Below, in pieces: positions 25,945 to 34,145 of a stretch of 64,000 bases of DNA; within the stretch, counting starts at the first letter, position 1, and every line of letters begins with the position of its first letter. The translations under genes and the position numbers were made by a program. The notes under the pieces were generated by a model. It searched no databases. It had not been told where the DNA came from and saw nothing but the letters and a program-made list of their open reading frames with translations. Source of the stretch: Bacillota bacterium. Lineage in GTDB: Bacteria; Bacillota; Clostridia; Lachnospirales; Lachnospiraceae. The stretch spans positions 1-64,000 of the forward strand of contig JAEZGK010000016.1 in assembly GCA_023437365.1 (NCBI GenBank). Reading direction: 5' to 3'.

Positions 25945-26787
25945 TTATGAGCTAATCTGATTTCTCATAAAACCAATCAGTGTCATCAATACAAGAGATA
26001 CGGCGGCGCCGATACAGCCCAAATACAGCAGCACCTGAAAATCCCATTGCAGTGACAAGGATATAAACTTACTATAATATTCCGGTGTTATTCCGGACTT
26101 TATATAATTACCGGTGGTCAACAGATATACTGCAGTCCCGATTGCAAGAACCGAAGCTGCATTTAGAGCATAATCAATCTGTCGGATTCCTCTATGCTTA
26201 TAAGGATGTATTTTAATCAGGAAATAACAGGTGACACCGATTAGTAACAGAAGCAAGGGAATGACCCATCTCAGTGCAGATAGAAATTTTATGCGATAAT
26301 CTGTCAGGTAATGGATGTATTCCACCCGGATTTTCTGAAGATACATCTGCTCAACATCTTTCACAAGACCCTCTACACCTGCAGCCACCTCTTGTTCCTG
26401 AAGAATGTCTGCACTGGCCAGATAGCTATTGATATTCTCAAGCAGCTTCTCTCTCAGCTTAGCTGTGGAGATATCAGCTGTTCTACCCTGCAGGGCAGCT
26501 TCAATATATTGTTTCCCATTGATATAGACGCGCTCCAGCGTAATTACTTCTTCCATCACAGAAGCAGGAAGACCTGCCTCAGTCACAAGAGCTTCTGCGT
26601 CAGTATTCAACACCTTATAGACTTCATTATAATAATTACTTTCATTGACCTTCCTTAGGATGCTCTTGTCATGAAAAACCCCGAAATAAAGATCCAGACA
26701 TACGAACAACACAATCAGTAGCATGGTCAGAAGAAAGGTAAATACTAAGCTTATTGCTTTTACTTTCAGCTTCTTCTTATGTTCCAT
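25945..26787 (-). CDS. Membrane protein of unknown function in polysaccharide locus
   Basis: A 280-residue protein with one N-terminal helix (about 11-33), an outside domain of some 120 residues rich in Glu/Leu, and a C-terminal block of four helices (about 168-275). No family could be recognised. It lies between sortase and phosphatase genes with short gaps, so it probably takes part in surface assembly or its control. Confidence 0.7.
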   Translation of the reverse strand: MEHKKKLKVKAISLVFTFLLTMLLIVLFVCLDLYFGVFHDKSILRKVNESNYYNEVYKVLNTDAEALVTEAGLPASVMEEVITLERVYINGKQYIEAALQGRTADISTAKLREKLLENINSYLASADILQEQEVAAGVEGLVKDVEQMYLQKIRVEYIHYLTDYRIKFLSALRWVIPLLLLLIGVTCYFLIKIHPYKHRGIRQIDYALNAASVLAIGTAVYLLTTGNYIKSGITPEYYSKFISLSLQWDFQVLLYLGCIGAAVSLVLMTLIGFMRNQISS

Positions 26788-26800
26788 AGCGCTCCTCCTG

Positions 26801-27460
26801 TTATTGTGTTATGTTCTCTTTGTCCGGAATTCTGTCACAGAACACAAAATATCTTCCGGAACGTTCTCCAATAACCTGTCCGAAGGGATAGCAAGTATAC
26901 AGAATCAACTGCTCCTTCTGCCGGGTCAGGTTATATACCGTGTAATCCACCTTTTCAACCGCCTTAATCTCAGTAACCTTATATTGATAGCTTCCATAGT
27001 TGGTAGAGATCACAACGATATCATCGGTAACAATCTCTTCTAACGGGGCAAAAAAGCTACCATCATGACCTCCGATCAAGATCGGCTTCCCTTGTCCCGG
27101 CAAACCGCTACCGGTGTACTGGCCTGCTCCCTTCTCGAAGCACTCATCCGTGTCTCCGTAATAAATCGGTGCTGCCAAGGCTATTCTTGCACAAGAAATA
27201 TTCCCGTAGCTTTCTCCTTGTTGGGGTACTTTAACTTCGCTCTGGTTAACAGTCCCCTTTGGAACAAGCTTAAGCTCGGTAGTCTTGGGTATATAGTCTC
27301 CCTGGTTTCCTGGTGCTCCATTCGTGATAATCATATTCCATTTGGATAATACCATGGACATGACCGGAGCTCCGGCTGCATATGATACTGCCAGTCCCAG
27401 TACCGTAAACAGCAATGTCATCCGAAAATCAATCCATATTCTGCGCAGTGTCTTATTCAT
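26801..27460 (-). CDS. Sortase (class D-like)
   Basis: From the ATG at 27460 the protein has 219 residues, a single N-terminal membrane anchor (13-35) and a sortase domain. His132 (IGGHDG), Cys190 (ILYTCYPFG) and an Arg (R200 or R203, GERSGRYFVF) form the expected triad. The ATG overlaps the stop of the preceding gene as ATGAATAA, implying coupling; a TTG at 27496 is the alternative. Sortases join LPxTG-type proteins to the wall or to each other, but no LPxTG motif is seen in the neighbouring proteins. Confidence 0.88.
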   Translation of the reverse strand: MNKTLRRIWIDFRMTLLFTVLGLAVSYAAGAPVMSMVLSKWNMIITNGAPGNQGDYIPKTTELKLVPKGTVNQSEVKVPQQGESYGNISCARIALAAPIYYGDTDECFEKGAGQYTGSGLPGQGKPILIGGHDGSFFAPLEEIVTDDIVVISTNYGSYQYKVTEIKAVEKVDYTVYNLTRQKEQLILYTCYPFGQVIGERSGRYFVFCDRIPDKENITQ

Positions 27461-28064
27461 CGGTATGAGCGAAGAAATCAGATCTAATAGTATCAAACAT
27501 GCATATTAGCATAAGTATAACTGCTCCCACAGCAATAATCAATGTTCTGTTCAGATTGAACCCCGTATTTTTGATAATCGTATCCTCCGTGAATTCTGTA
27601 CCCGGAGCTCCGATCTGCTGATCCTCCTGACCGGAGGAAGTGTTCGACTCTGTATCGGTGATATTGCTACCAGCTGAATTGACACCAGATACAATCTGTC
27701 CGGTTTCTGAATCCTTGATCGTTAAGATGTCCGTCTGGTCCTTAGTAGCTTCCGTGTTCCCCTGCTTCTCCTCAATCGGATAGAGATAGCCTTGTTCTAC
27801 ACCATCCACTACACTGGCATACATTGTCGCAATTGCTTCTGCTTTTTGATCTGTCGTTAAATCAACTCCATCTGAGCTTAGGTAACCAATCAGCTGGTCG
27901 ATATAGGTGCTTTCTGCTCGGTAAAACTTCCCTTCAACCTCGAATCTCCCCTTCGCAGCACTGATTACCGCTTGTTCATTCGAATTCAAAGAACCTGCAT
28001 AGGCTACGGTCCCTCCGGAGAGCAATAGCATGAATAATCCAACACCTAACATAGCTTTCTTCAT
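27453..28064 (-). CDS. Secreted, C-terminally anchored protein of unknown function
   Basis: A 203-residue protein: signal peptide (MKKAMLGVGLFMLLLSGGTV..AYAG), a small helical domain (about 25-95), a Ser/Thr/Asp-rich linker (100-160) and a C-terminal membrane helix (170-190). It has no LPxTG motif. The stop overlaps the sortase start, so the two proteins are made together; it may be a sortase partner or a wall-proximal scaffold. No family recognised. Confidence 0.72.
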   Translation of the reverse strand: MKKAMLGVGLFMLLLSGGTVAYAGSLNSNEQAVISAAKGRFEVEGKFYRAESTYIDQLIGYLSSDGVDLTTDQKAEAIATMYASVVDGVEQGYLYPIEEKQGNTEATKDQTDILTIKDSETGQIVSGVNSAGSNITDTESNTSSGQEDQQIGAPGTEFTEDTIIKNTGFNLNRTLIIAVGAVILMLICMFDTIRSDFFAHTDE

Positions 28065-28090
28065 AGGGCACCTCAGATTCCATAACGCAT

Positions 28091-28130
28091 GTCAAAGGAT
28101 TCTCCGTAAACATACGAAAAATCCTTTGAC
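28091..28130 (-). other. Intercistronic hairpin behind the Ig-like protein gene
   Basis: GTCAAAGGATT and AATCCTTTGAC form a perfect 11-bp stem with an 18-nt loop. No T-run follows on the minus strand, so it is more likely a 3'-end stabiliser or partial stop that lets the first gene be expressed more than the downstream genes. Confidence 0.6.
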
Positions 28131-28154
28131 TTATGATTATTTATTACTTATTTA

Positions 28155-29894
28155 TTAGTAATTAATGTAGAATTTTAAATCAGATGGAGCATTTTCAATG
28201 GTTAGGCTCTTGTTATCAGCACTCTTGGTAATTGTGTAGGTTACACCGCTGGGAGTGCGTACAGTAATTGTACCTCCGCTAATAGAAACGCTGTAAGTCT
28301 TGTTTACAATGCCACCCAGATTTAAGGTAACACTCTTGTTCATACTACCAGCTGATCCTGTTACCTGAGCAGAAAAGCCACCAAAGTCATTGTTCGTGGA
28401 ATCAGTAATTGCCTTCCAGGTATTGACTGTCTCTGTATCATTTGCCAAATAGCCCCTTAGTTTATTCAGCATCTCACCACTGATATTCCAGGATAATGCA
28501 CCATATTCAACAGTAACTGTCTTAACAGCTGATAACTCTCCACCCAGGGTGAAGGTATTCCCACTGCGTGTTGCATACCCATTGGTAGGGCCTGTCGGTC
28601 CGCCGGGGCCACCACCGCCGGGACCACCTGCACCGCCTTGTGCCGGTCCTGCAGCCGGTTGTTTTACAATAACCTCTGCCTGTGCGCTGCCGTCACTAGG
28701 TCCTACTGAAATCGTAACTGCTACTGTACCAGAAATGGATGGTATTAAATCTTTACTCTCAGCGCTGATGGTAGTTCCTTCTGCACCTTTATTCAGAATT
28801 AAGGACATCGGTTTCTTACAGGTCAAGTCGAGCGGAACATTGGTAGTCACGGTAACACCTTCAACCTCTGATATTACAGGAACCGGTTCCTTGGAATCGC
28901 CGAGTATCTCAATATTTGCTGCGGCTTCTACGGTAAGTTCTTCAATAATACCATCATTTACAATCACTAATTTGCCATCAACCTTCTTGACTTCAATTGC
29001 TGCGCTTGCACCGGCACTTACAATAATACGAACCTTATTGGCAGTAATCTCAATTCTGTTGCCCTTCGTACCTTCGTACCAGGTATTTTCCTTAATATTC
29101 TTAATTACGATGGATGAAAAGACTCCATTATTATGTACATCAGCATTCGGCGCATCTACGATAAGCTTCTGATTAGCATAGCTGCCTTGAGGAATAACAA
29201 AGTTCTCTGTTGCATCTGTCTTAAGCGTAATCACTCCGGCACCGGAACCAAGGAACTTATTCAGTTCTGCCTGAGTAGCTACCAGCCCTTCTTCATCCAC
29301 CACCTCAATGGATGTAGACGCTGTCTTGCCACTTAAAGTTTTAGCCGTAATCTTTACGGTTCCCTTCTTCAGCGCAGTGACCACGCCTTTCTTATCTATA
29401 GCAGCGATAGTCTTGTCATCGCTTGTCCAGCTTACGATATCATTGGATTTCAAAGGAACTAAGATTGTATCCAGGTCATATTTCTGACCCAGATTAAGAA
29501 CTGTAGCCGCATTGCTAATCGATAAGCTCTTAGCAGTCTTAATAACTGTCACCTTACAGGTAAGCTTATAGGTCTTCTTCTTAGTATCCGTCACAGTACA
29601 GGTAATCGTAGCATTTCCTTTGCTCTTCGCTACTACTATACCGTCCTGATCAACGGTTGCAACCTTCTTGTTGCTAGTCTTCCATACATAGGTTGAGCCC
29701 GCTGTAACATTCTTCACTCCGAGATCGTATAAATCTCCTTCCATTATATTGCGTGAAGTCTTAGTCATAACCGGCTTGGCAGCAGCCTGAGCAGTTGCCT
29801 TAGGTGCAATCACGGCAAACGCCATCATGACCATTGCGAAAACTAATACTTTTGCAAGCACAGCTCTCATCGTGTGTGCATAGCTTCTTTTCAT
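28155..29894 (-). CDS. Secreted Ig-like (Big2) domain surface protein
   Basis: A 579-residue secreted protein: signal peptide ending near AQAAA (about 35), two Big2 immunoglobulin-like domains (about 40-120 and 123-200, each with VxWxSxxxxVAxVxxxGxVxAxxxGxATI patterns), a repetitive beta-rich segment, a Gly/Pro linker (near 415-440, GGAGGPGGGGPGGP) and a C-terminal beta domain ending KFYINY. There is no LPxTG signal, membrane anchor or SLH domain. It is the first gene of the minus-strand regulatory/sortase block and has a long leader. Likely a cell-surface structural or adhesive protein. Confidence 0.88.
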   Translation of the reverse strand: MKRSYAHTMRAVLAKVLVFAMVMMAFAVIAPKATAQAAAKPVMTKTSRNIMEGDLYDLGVKNVTAGSTYVWKTSNKKVATVDQDGIVVAKSKGNATITCTVTDTKKKTYKLTCKVTVIKTAKSLSISNAATVLNLGQKYDLDTILVPLKSNDIVSWTSDDKTIAAIDKKGVVTALKKGTVKITAKTLSGKTASTSIEVVDEEGLVATQAELNKFLGSGAGVITLKTDATENFVIPQGSYANQKLIVDAPNADVHNNGVFSSIVIKNIKENTWYEGTKGNRIEITANKVRIIVSAGASAAIEVKKVDGKLVIVNDGIIEELTVEAAANIEILGDSKEPVPVISEVEGVTVTTNVPLDLTCKKPMSLILNKGAEGTTISAESKDLIPSISGTVAVTISVGPSDGSAQAEVIVKQPAAGPAQGGAGGPGGGGPGGPTGPTNGYATRSGNTFTLGGELSAVKTVTVEYGALSWNISGEMLNKLRGYLANDTETVNTWKAITDSTNNDFGGFSAQVTGSAGSMNKSVTLNLGGIVNKTYSVSISGGTITVRTPSGVTYTITKSADNKSLTIENAPSDLKFYINY

Positions 29895-29921
29895 GGTAAT
29901 TTCCTCCCTTGTAATAATTGA

Positions 29922-29993
29922 TTAAATATCCCTATTAGTCCTTATATCCAACGGTAATAACCGTGAATAAGCGCATATAATTTTGTCTAACAT
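29922..29993 (-). CDS. Possible 23-aa leader peptide
   Basis: In the leader of the Ig-like protein gene, ATG at 29993 follows AGGGGAGCTTT and opens MLDKIICAYSRLLPLDIRTN, ending at TAA 29922, close to the gene's own ribosome site. A small hairpin (ACGGT-AATA-ACCGT) lies inside it. The strong Shine-Dalgarno is the main support; it may regulate the gene or be chance. Confidence 0.35.
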   Translation of the reverse strand: MLDKIICAYSRLLPLDIRTNRDI

Positions 29994-30029
29994 AAAGCTC
30001 CCCTGATGTTAAAAAATGTCATACTGATA

Positions 30030-30058
30030 ATGTTAAATGTAAAATATGGAAAAGTCAA
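30030..30058 (-). promoter_or_regulatory. Promoter of the Ig-like surface protein operon
   Basis: TTGACT (30053-30058) and TAACAT (30030-30035) with 17-bp spacing on the minus strand predict a start near 30023 and a leader of about 130 nt. The stretch 29895-30362 between the divergent genes contains this promoter, the opposite one and the inverted repeat at 30190/30335. Confidence 0.65.
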
Positions 30059-30189
30059 GTCATCTTTATAACTAAAAGATTGAATTTTGGAATAAACTTA
30101 AAATTAGGTCTTATGCCCTATAATCTTATTTTATTCAGACTATGTCTTTTGCATTTCATCACCCTCCATTCATTCGTATTTGAAAACTT

Positions 30190-30335
30190 TATCAAAGATT
30201 ATATATGATATTAATTTATATGTATATGGTATTTAAAATATCATTTACATAAATAATATTAAACTAAGTTGACATTTTTTTCATGTACTGTTATTATAAA
30301 TATCGTGATACAAAATCCATTTGTAATCTTTGATA
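30190..30335 (+). promoter_or_regulatory. UDP-sugar dehydrogenase promoter bracketed by 12-bp inverted repeat
   Basis: TTGACA (30269-30274) and TATTAT (30292-30297) are 17 bp apart. TATCAAAGATTA at 30190-30201 reappears inverted as TAATCTTTGATA at 30324-30335, one copy on each side of the promoter. The gene it drives encodes its own XRE DNA-binding domain, so these may be autoregulatory operators. Confidence 0.7.
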
Positions 30336-30362
30336 CTTTAAATATCTTATCGAGGTCAATAT

Positions 30363-31838
30363 ATGAAAACATTATCAAAAAAATTATTAGCAGACACTCT
30401 TGCTGCAAAAAGAAAAGAAAAGCATTTAACGCAAAGTCAGCTTGCAGAAGCGACCGGTATCAATCGTGCCATGATCGGACGTGCAGAAAACATGGAATAC
30501 GTTCCTTCTATCGACCAATTAGAAAAGCTGGGTAAAATATTACGCTTTGAAATTATCGACCTATTTGTAGATGATAAACAGGAGGTTATCAATAATACTT
30601 CTGTAGATAGAAAGTATAATATTGCGGTTGCGGGAACCGGCTATGTCGGACTATCTATGGCTATTCTCTTAGCTCAGCATAATCATGTAACTGCAGTTGA
30701 TGTCATTCCCGAAAAAATCGCATTGATCAACAATAAGAAGTCTCCTATTCAAGATGATTATATCGAGAGATATATCACCGAAAATCAACTTGATCTGACC
30801 GCAACACTGGATGGTGAAGCAGCTTATCAGGATGCTGATTTCGTCATTATCGCAACTCCCACCAACTACGACAGCAAGACAAATTTCTTTGACTGCTCTG
30901 CTGTAGACGCTGTGATTAAGTTAGTTATGAAAGTGAATCCAAATGCGATCATGATAATTAAGTCAACCATCCCGGTTGGATACACGCAGTCTGTTCGTGA
31001 GAAATATAATACCCCCAATATCCTCTTCAGCCCTGAGTTTTTACGAGAATCTAAAGCCTTATATGATAACCTGTACCCTTCTCGCATCATCGTCGGTTGC
31101 GATGAAGGAACCTCGCAGCCCGCTCACACATTTGCAGCGCTCCTTCAACAAGGCGCGATCAAAGAGGATATCGATACACTATTTATGGACTGTACTGAGG
31201 CCGAAGCTGTTAAGCTATTCGCAAATACTTATCTCGCACTTCGTATCTCCTACTTCAACGAACTTGATACCTACGCTGAGAGTAAGAAGCTAAATGCGAA
31301 GGACATCATCAATGGTGTCTGTCTTGATCCACGTATCGGTTTGCATTATAATAATCCTTCGTTCGGTTACGGTGGCTATTGCCTTCCTAAGGATACTAAA
31401 CAGCTCCTTGCCAACTTCCTGGATGTTCCTCAGAATATGATGTCTGCCATCGTTGAAAGCAACAGAACCCGGAAGGACTTCATTGCAGATCGTGTGTTGG
31501 AGATGGCCGGTGCATACGAAGCAAACTCATCCTGGGATATGACCAAAGAAAAAGAAGTTATTGTTGGTGTATATAAACTGGCTATGAAGAGTAATTCTGA
31601 TAACTTCCGTCAATCTTCTATCCAGGGCGTCATGAAAAGAATTAAGGCAAAGGGTGCAACTGTAGTTATTTATGAACCTAGCCTCCCGGCAGGTTCCACC
31701 TTTTTCGGCAGCCGCGTCATCGGTGATCTGAATGAATTTAAAGCGATTTCTCAAGCAATCATAGCAAATCGTTATGACTCTTGCCTGGATGATGTATCAA
31801 ACAAAGTATATACGCGCGACATCTTCCATCGCGATTAA
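30363..31838 (+). CDS. XRE HTH domain fused to UDP-glucose/UDP-sugar 6-dehydrogenase
   Basis: A 491-residue fusion. Residues 12-70 are an XRE helix-turn-helix (HLTQSQLAEATGINRAMIGR..PSIDQLEKL), and residues 86-491 a nucleotide-sugar dehydrogenase with GTGYVGLSMA (NAD, 91-100), FSPEFLRESKALYDN, the central helix pattern and catalytic Cys340 in GGYCLPKD. Such enzymes oxidise UDP-glucose (or UDP-GlcNAc/ManNAc) to the uronic acid; the epimerase gene downstream favours UDP-glucuronate. GAGGTCAATAT precedes the ATG, and the frame is continuous, so the fusion is not an assembly artefact. A metabolic enzyme with its own DNA-binding head suggests a sugar-sensing repressor. Confidence 0.92.
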   Translation: MKTLSKKLLADTLAAKRKEKHLTQSQLAEATGINRAMIGRAENMEYVPSIDQLEKLGKILRFEIIDLFVDDKQEVINNTSVDRKYNIAVAGTGYVGLSMAILLAQHNHVTAVDVIPEKIALINNKKSPIQDDYIERYITENQLDLTATLDGEAAYQDADFVIIATPTNYDSKTNFFDCSAVDAVIKLVMKVNPNAIMIIKSTIPVGYTQSVREKYNTPNILFSPEFLRESKALYDNLYPSRIIVGCDEGTSQPAHTFAALLQQGAIKEDIDTLFMDCTEAEAVKLFANTYLALRISYFNELDTYAESKKLNAKDIINGVCLDPRIGLHYNNPSFGYGGYCLPKDTKQLLANFLDVPQNMMSAIVESNRTRKDFIADRVLEMAGAYEANSSWDMTKEKEVIVGVYKLAMKSNSDNFRQSSIQGVMKRIKAKGATVVIYEPSLPAGSTFFGSRVIGDLNEFKAISQAIIANRYDSCLDDVSNKVYTRDIFHRD

Positions 31839-31964
31839 GAAAGGTAATAGCGTGAATTAAAAGCAATTCACTCAGGAAGAACCTGCGAAGTCCGCACAGT
31901 GGTGCGAACTCCTTGTCTCTTCCGGAATATGAGCTGCATCGAAGATGCAACATTGGAGGTTAAT

Positions 31965-33050
31965 ATGCAGAAAATTAATTTAACAGGAAAGAATATATTT
32001 GTAACCGGCGGTGCCGGGTTTATCGCTGCCAACCTGATACTGGAGCTGCTCCGTACTGTTGATCCGGTACATATTGTAACCATCGACAACAAAAATCCTT
32101 ATTACGATGTTGCACTGAAGGACTGGAGACTGAAGGAGATAGAAAACGAAGCTGCTAAACACTCCGGCTCTACTTTCCAGTTCGTACTTGGTGATATCGC
32201 AGATAAGAGTCAGATTGATTCCATCTTTACTGAATTCAAACCGGATATTGTAGTAAACCTTGCTGCGCAGGCGGGTGTTCGCTACTCTATCACGAATCCG
32301 GATGCTTATATTCAAAGCAACATCATTGGCTTTTATAATATTCTGGAAGCCTGCCGTCATTCCTATGATGATGGTGCAAAAGGTATCGAGCATCTGGTTT
32401 ATGCCTCTTCTTCTTCAGTGTATGGTTCCAATCAGAAGGTTCCCTATTCCATAGAGGATAAAGTAGATAATCCAGTATCCCTTTATGCAGCTACCAAGAA
32501 GAGCAACGAACTAATGGCTCATTCTTATAGCAAGCTTTACAATATTCCTTCTACCGGTCTTCGTTTCTTCACAGTCTACGGGCCTGCAGGCAGACCGGAC
32601 ATGGCTTACTTCGGATTTACCAACCAGCTCATCCAAGGCAAAACCATCAAAATCTTTAACTACGGTAATTGCAAACGTGACTTTACCTATGTAGACGACA
32701 TTGTGCAAGGCGTAAAACGTGTCATGCAAGGAGCTCCTGAAAAGAAAATAGGCGAAGACGGGCTTCCGATCCCTCCCTATGCCGTATACAACATCGGTAA
32801 CAACAATCCTGAAAACCTACTTGATTTCGTTACCATCCTTCAGGAAGAACTAATTCGCGCAGAGGTACTTCCGGCAGATTATGACTTTGAAGCACATAAG
32901 GAGCTGGTTGCCATGCAGCCTGGCGATGTTCCTATCACCTATGCAGATACTTCTGCGCTTGAACGTGATTTTGGATTCAAGCCAAACACCTCGTTAAGAG
33001 ATGGATTACGTAGGTTTGTGGAGTGGTATAAGGGGTTCTATAGCACATAA
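31965..33050 (+). CDS. NAD-dependent epimerase, probably UDP-glucuronate 4-epimerase
   Basis: From the ATG at 31965 (361 residues; TTGGAGGTTAAT before it; the frame is open to 31899) this is an extended SDR epimerase: cofactor loop VTGGAGFIAAN (third Gly is Ala), ASSSSVYG, active-site YAATKK and the NIGNNNPENLLDFV motif shared with UDP-glucuronate 4-epimerases. It would turn the dehydrogenase product into UDP-galacturonate. The two genes form one plus-strand unit that interrupts the otherwise minus-strand polysaccharide locus. Confidence 0.9.
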   Translation: MQKINLTGKNIFVTGGAGFIAANLILELLRTVDPVHIVTIDNKNPYYDVALKDWRLKEIENEAAKHSGSTFQFVLGDIADKSQIDSIFTEFKPDIVVNLAAQAGVRYSITNPDAYIQSNIIGFYNILEACRHSYDDGAKGIEHLVYASSSSVYGSNQKVPYSIEDKVDNPVSLYAATKKSNELMAHSYSKLYNIPSTGLRFFTVYGPAGRPDMAYFGFTNQLIQGKTIKIFNYGNCKRDFTYVDDIVQGVKRVMQGAPEKKIGEDGLPIPPYAVYNIGNNNPENLLDFVTILQEELIRAEVLPADYDFEAHKELVAMQPGDVPITYADTSALERDFGFKPNTSLRDGLRRFVEWYKGFYST

Positions 33051-33099
33051 ATATTTATTTTCCTTGCATTTTGTATAGTATATAGTTCCTACACTTTCT

Positions 33100-33300
33100 T
33101 TCAGCACGTATTGCGGATAAGTTCCTGCTGCAAGATGGATGTCGTGAAGGACCGAAAACCGTGAAGCGCGTAGACCAGTGGACGGAATGTTGCAAGCTCA
33201 TAATAAGCATGACTTTCCAGAATGATAAAAACCAATTAGGTAAGAGTCGATATAGGCGTCAGAGTTAGAACCGTTGAAATCGGCTACTTATGCCACATGT
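33100..33300 (+). mobile_element. IS200/IS605-family right-end remnant (tnpB 3' end)
   Basis: One frame reads RTENREARRPVDGMLQAHNKHDFPE then stop (about 33151-33230), which matches the degenerate ARPVE..HSKHGSLKQE tail of clostridial TnpB proteins. It is followed by GAACCGTTGAAATCGGCTAC, resembling the GAAATCCxCTAC right-end hairpin strand of these elements. No transposase remains. Identified by remembered pattern, not by search. No other feature lies in 33051-33313. Confidence 0.5.
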
Positions 33301-33313
33301 ATTGTATATTCTT

Positions 33314-33862
33314 TTATTTATATTTGCAATTTTTTTTGAGAAATTGAAATATCAGAATACCAATGTTGAAGCCAATAAAGCCATTGATAATATCGTCACT
33401 TTCGCATAAACCACGTTTTAATATAAATTGTAAACCCTCTATTCCTAATACCAAAAAGAAATAAATGATAACACTAATTATTACGCGATTTTTAAAATAT
33501 CTTCGTATACAAATAGGCAAAAGTGCCCCAAACGGAATCCACATTACAACATTTAACATTATTTCAAAACGTAACATATGTTTTCCATTAATCGCTTCTA
33601 TCCAAGACCAAAACGGAATCAATTGAATTTGATAGTCAGAAATTCTTTCTCTACAAAAAACTGTAGATAACAAAACAAATACCGTATACACTATCAAAAA
33701 CTCATTTGCAATTAATTCATGCATCGTAACTTTCTTCTTTTTATATGTAAAAATCAAAATAAACATAACTATGATAGAAAAGCCTAACAGAAGGAGATAG
33801 CTTTTCGAATTCACTTTTTGAAATTGATTTTTGATATATCTCAAAAATACATACCCTAACAT
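33314..33862 (-). CDS. VanZ-like family membrane protein
   Basis: A 182-residue protein with about five hydrophobic helices and the VanZ pattern: MLNVVMWIPFGALLPICIRR and ending GIEGLQFILKRGLCESDDIINGFIGFNIG. VanZ-like proteins are common beside glycopolymer genes; their activity is unclear. Its ATG overlaps the stop of a 32-codon frame (ATGTTAG), and it has no Shine-Dalgarno of its own, which suggests coupling. Strongly AT-rich, like the following genes. Confidence 0.82.
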   Translation of the reverse strand: MLGYVFLRYIKNQFQKVNSKSYLLLLGFSIIVMFILIFTYKKKKVTMHELIANEFLIVYTVFVLLSTVFCRERISDYQIQLIPFWSWIEAINGKHMLRFEIMLNVVMWIPFGALLPICIRRYFKNRVIISVIIYFFLVLGIEGLQFILKRGLCESDDIINGFIGFNIGILIFQFLKKNCKYK

Positions 33863-33954
33863 AAGACATATTCGTGTTTCTGATAAATTACACCATTTCT
33901 GATCTTCTCAGTATGAGCGGTCATTTTTTTCTTAAACGTTATCTGCTCCATCAT
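33856..33954 (-). CDS. Small ORF (32 aa) coupled to vanZ-like gene
   Basis: ATG at 33954 follows AAAAGGAGGCCGAGTA and gives MMEQITFKKKMTAHTEKIRN and 12 more residues, ending at TAG 33856 inside the vanZ-like start. The excellent ribosome site and the overlap support translation. The peptide was not recognised; it may be a truncated gene end or a leader that feeds ribosomes to the next gene. Confidence 0.45.
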   Translation of the reverse strand: MMEQITFKKKMTAHTEKIRNGVIYQKHEYVLC

Positions 33955-34145
33955 TACTCGGCCTCCTTTTAATATCTGTTCACGACATCTTGCCAGATTG
34001 TAAATGGCTCAAATCCTAGTTCTAAAGCTTACTCTTATCAAAGCGGCCTTAAAAAGGTCTGGCTTCTTTGCAAAACCCACGAATATTCCGATGTTCACGC
34101 TTTGAGATTACCTAATAAGTTAGCTTGTCTATATTCATCCTTAAA

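Noticed and set aside
28549..29172. 207-codon plus-strand frame opposite the Ig-like gene
   Set aside because: Pro/Gly-rich and Ile/Ser-rich composition is the mirror of the real gene; no ribosome site.
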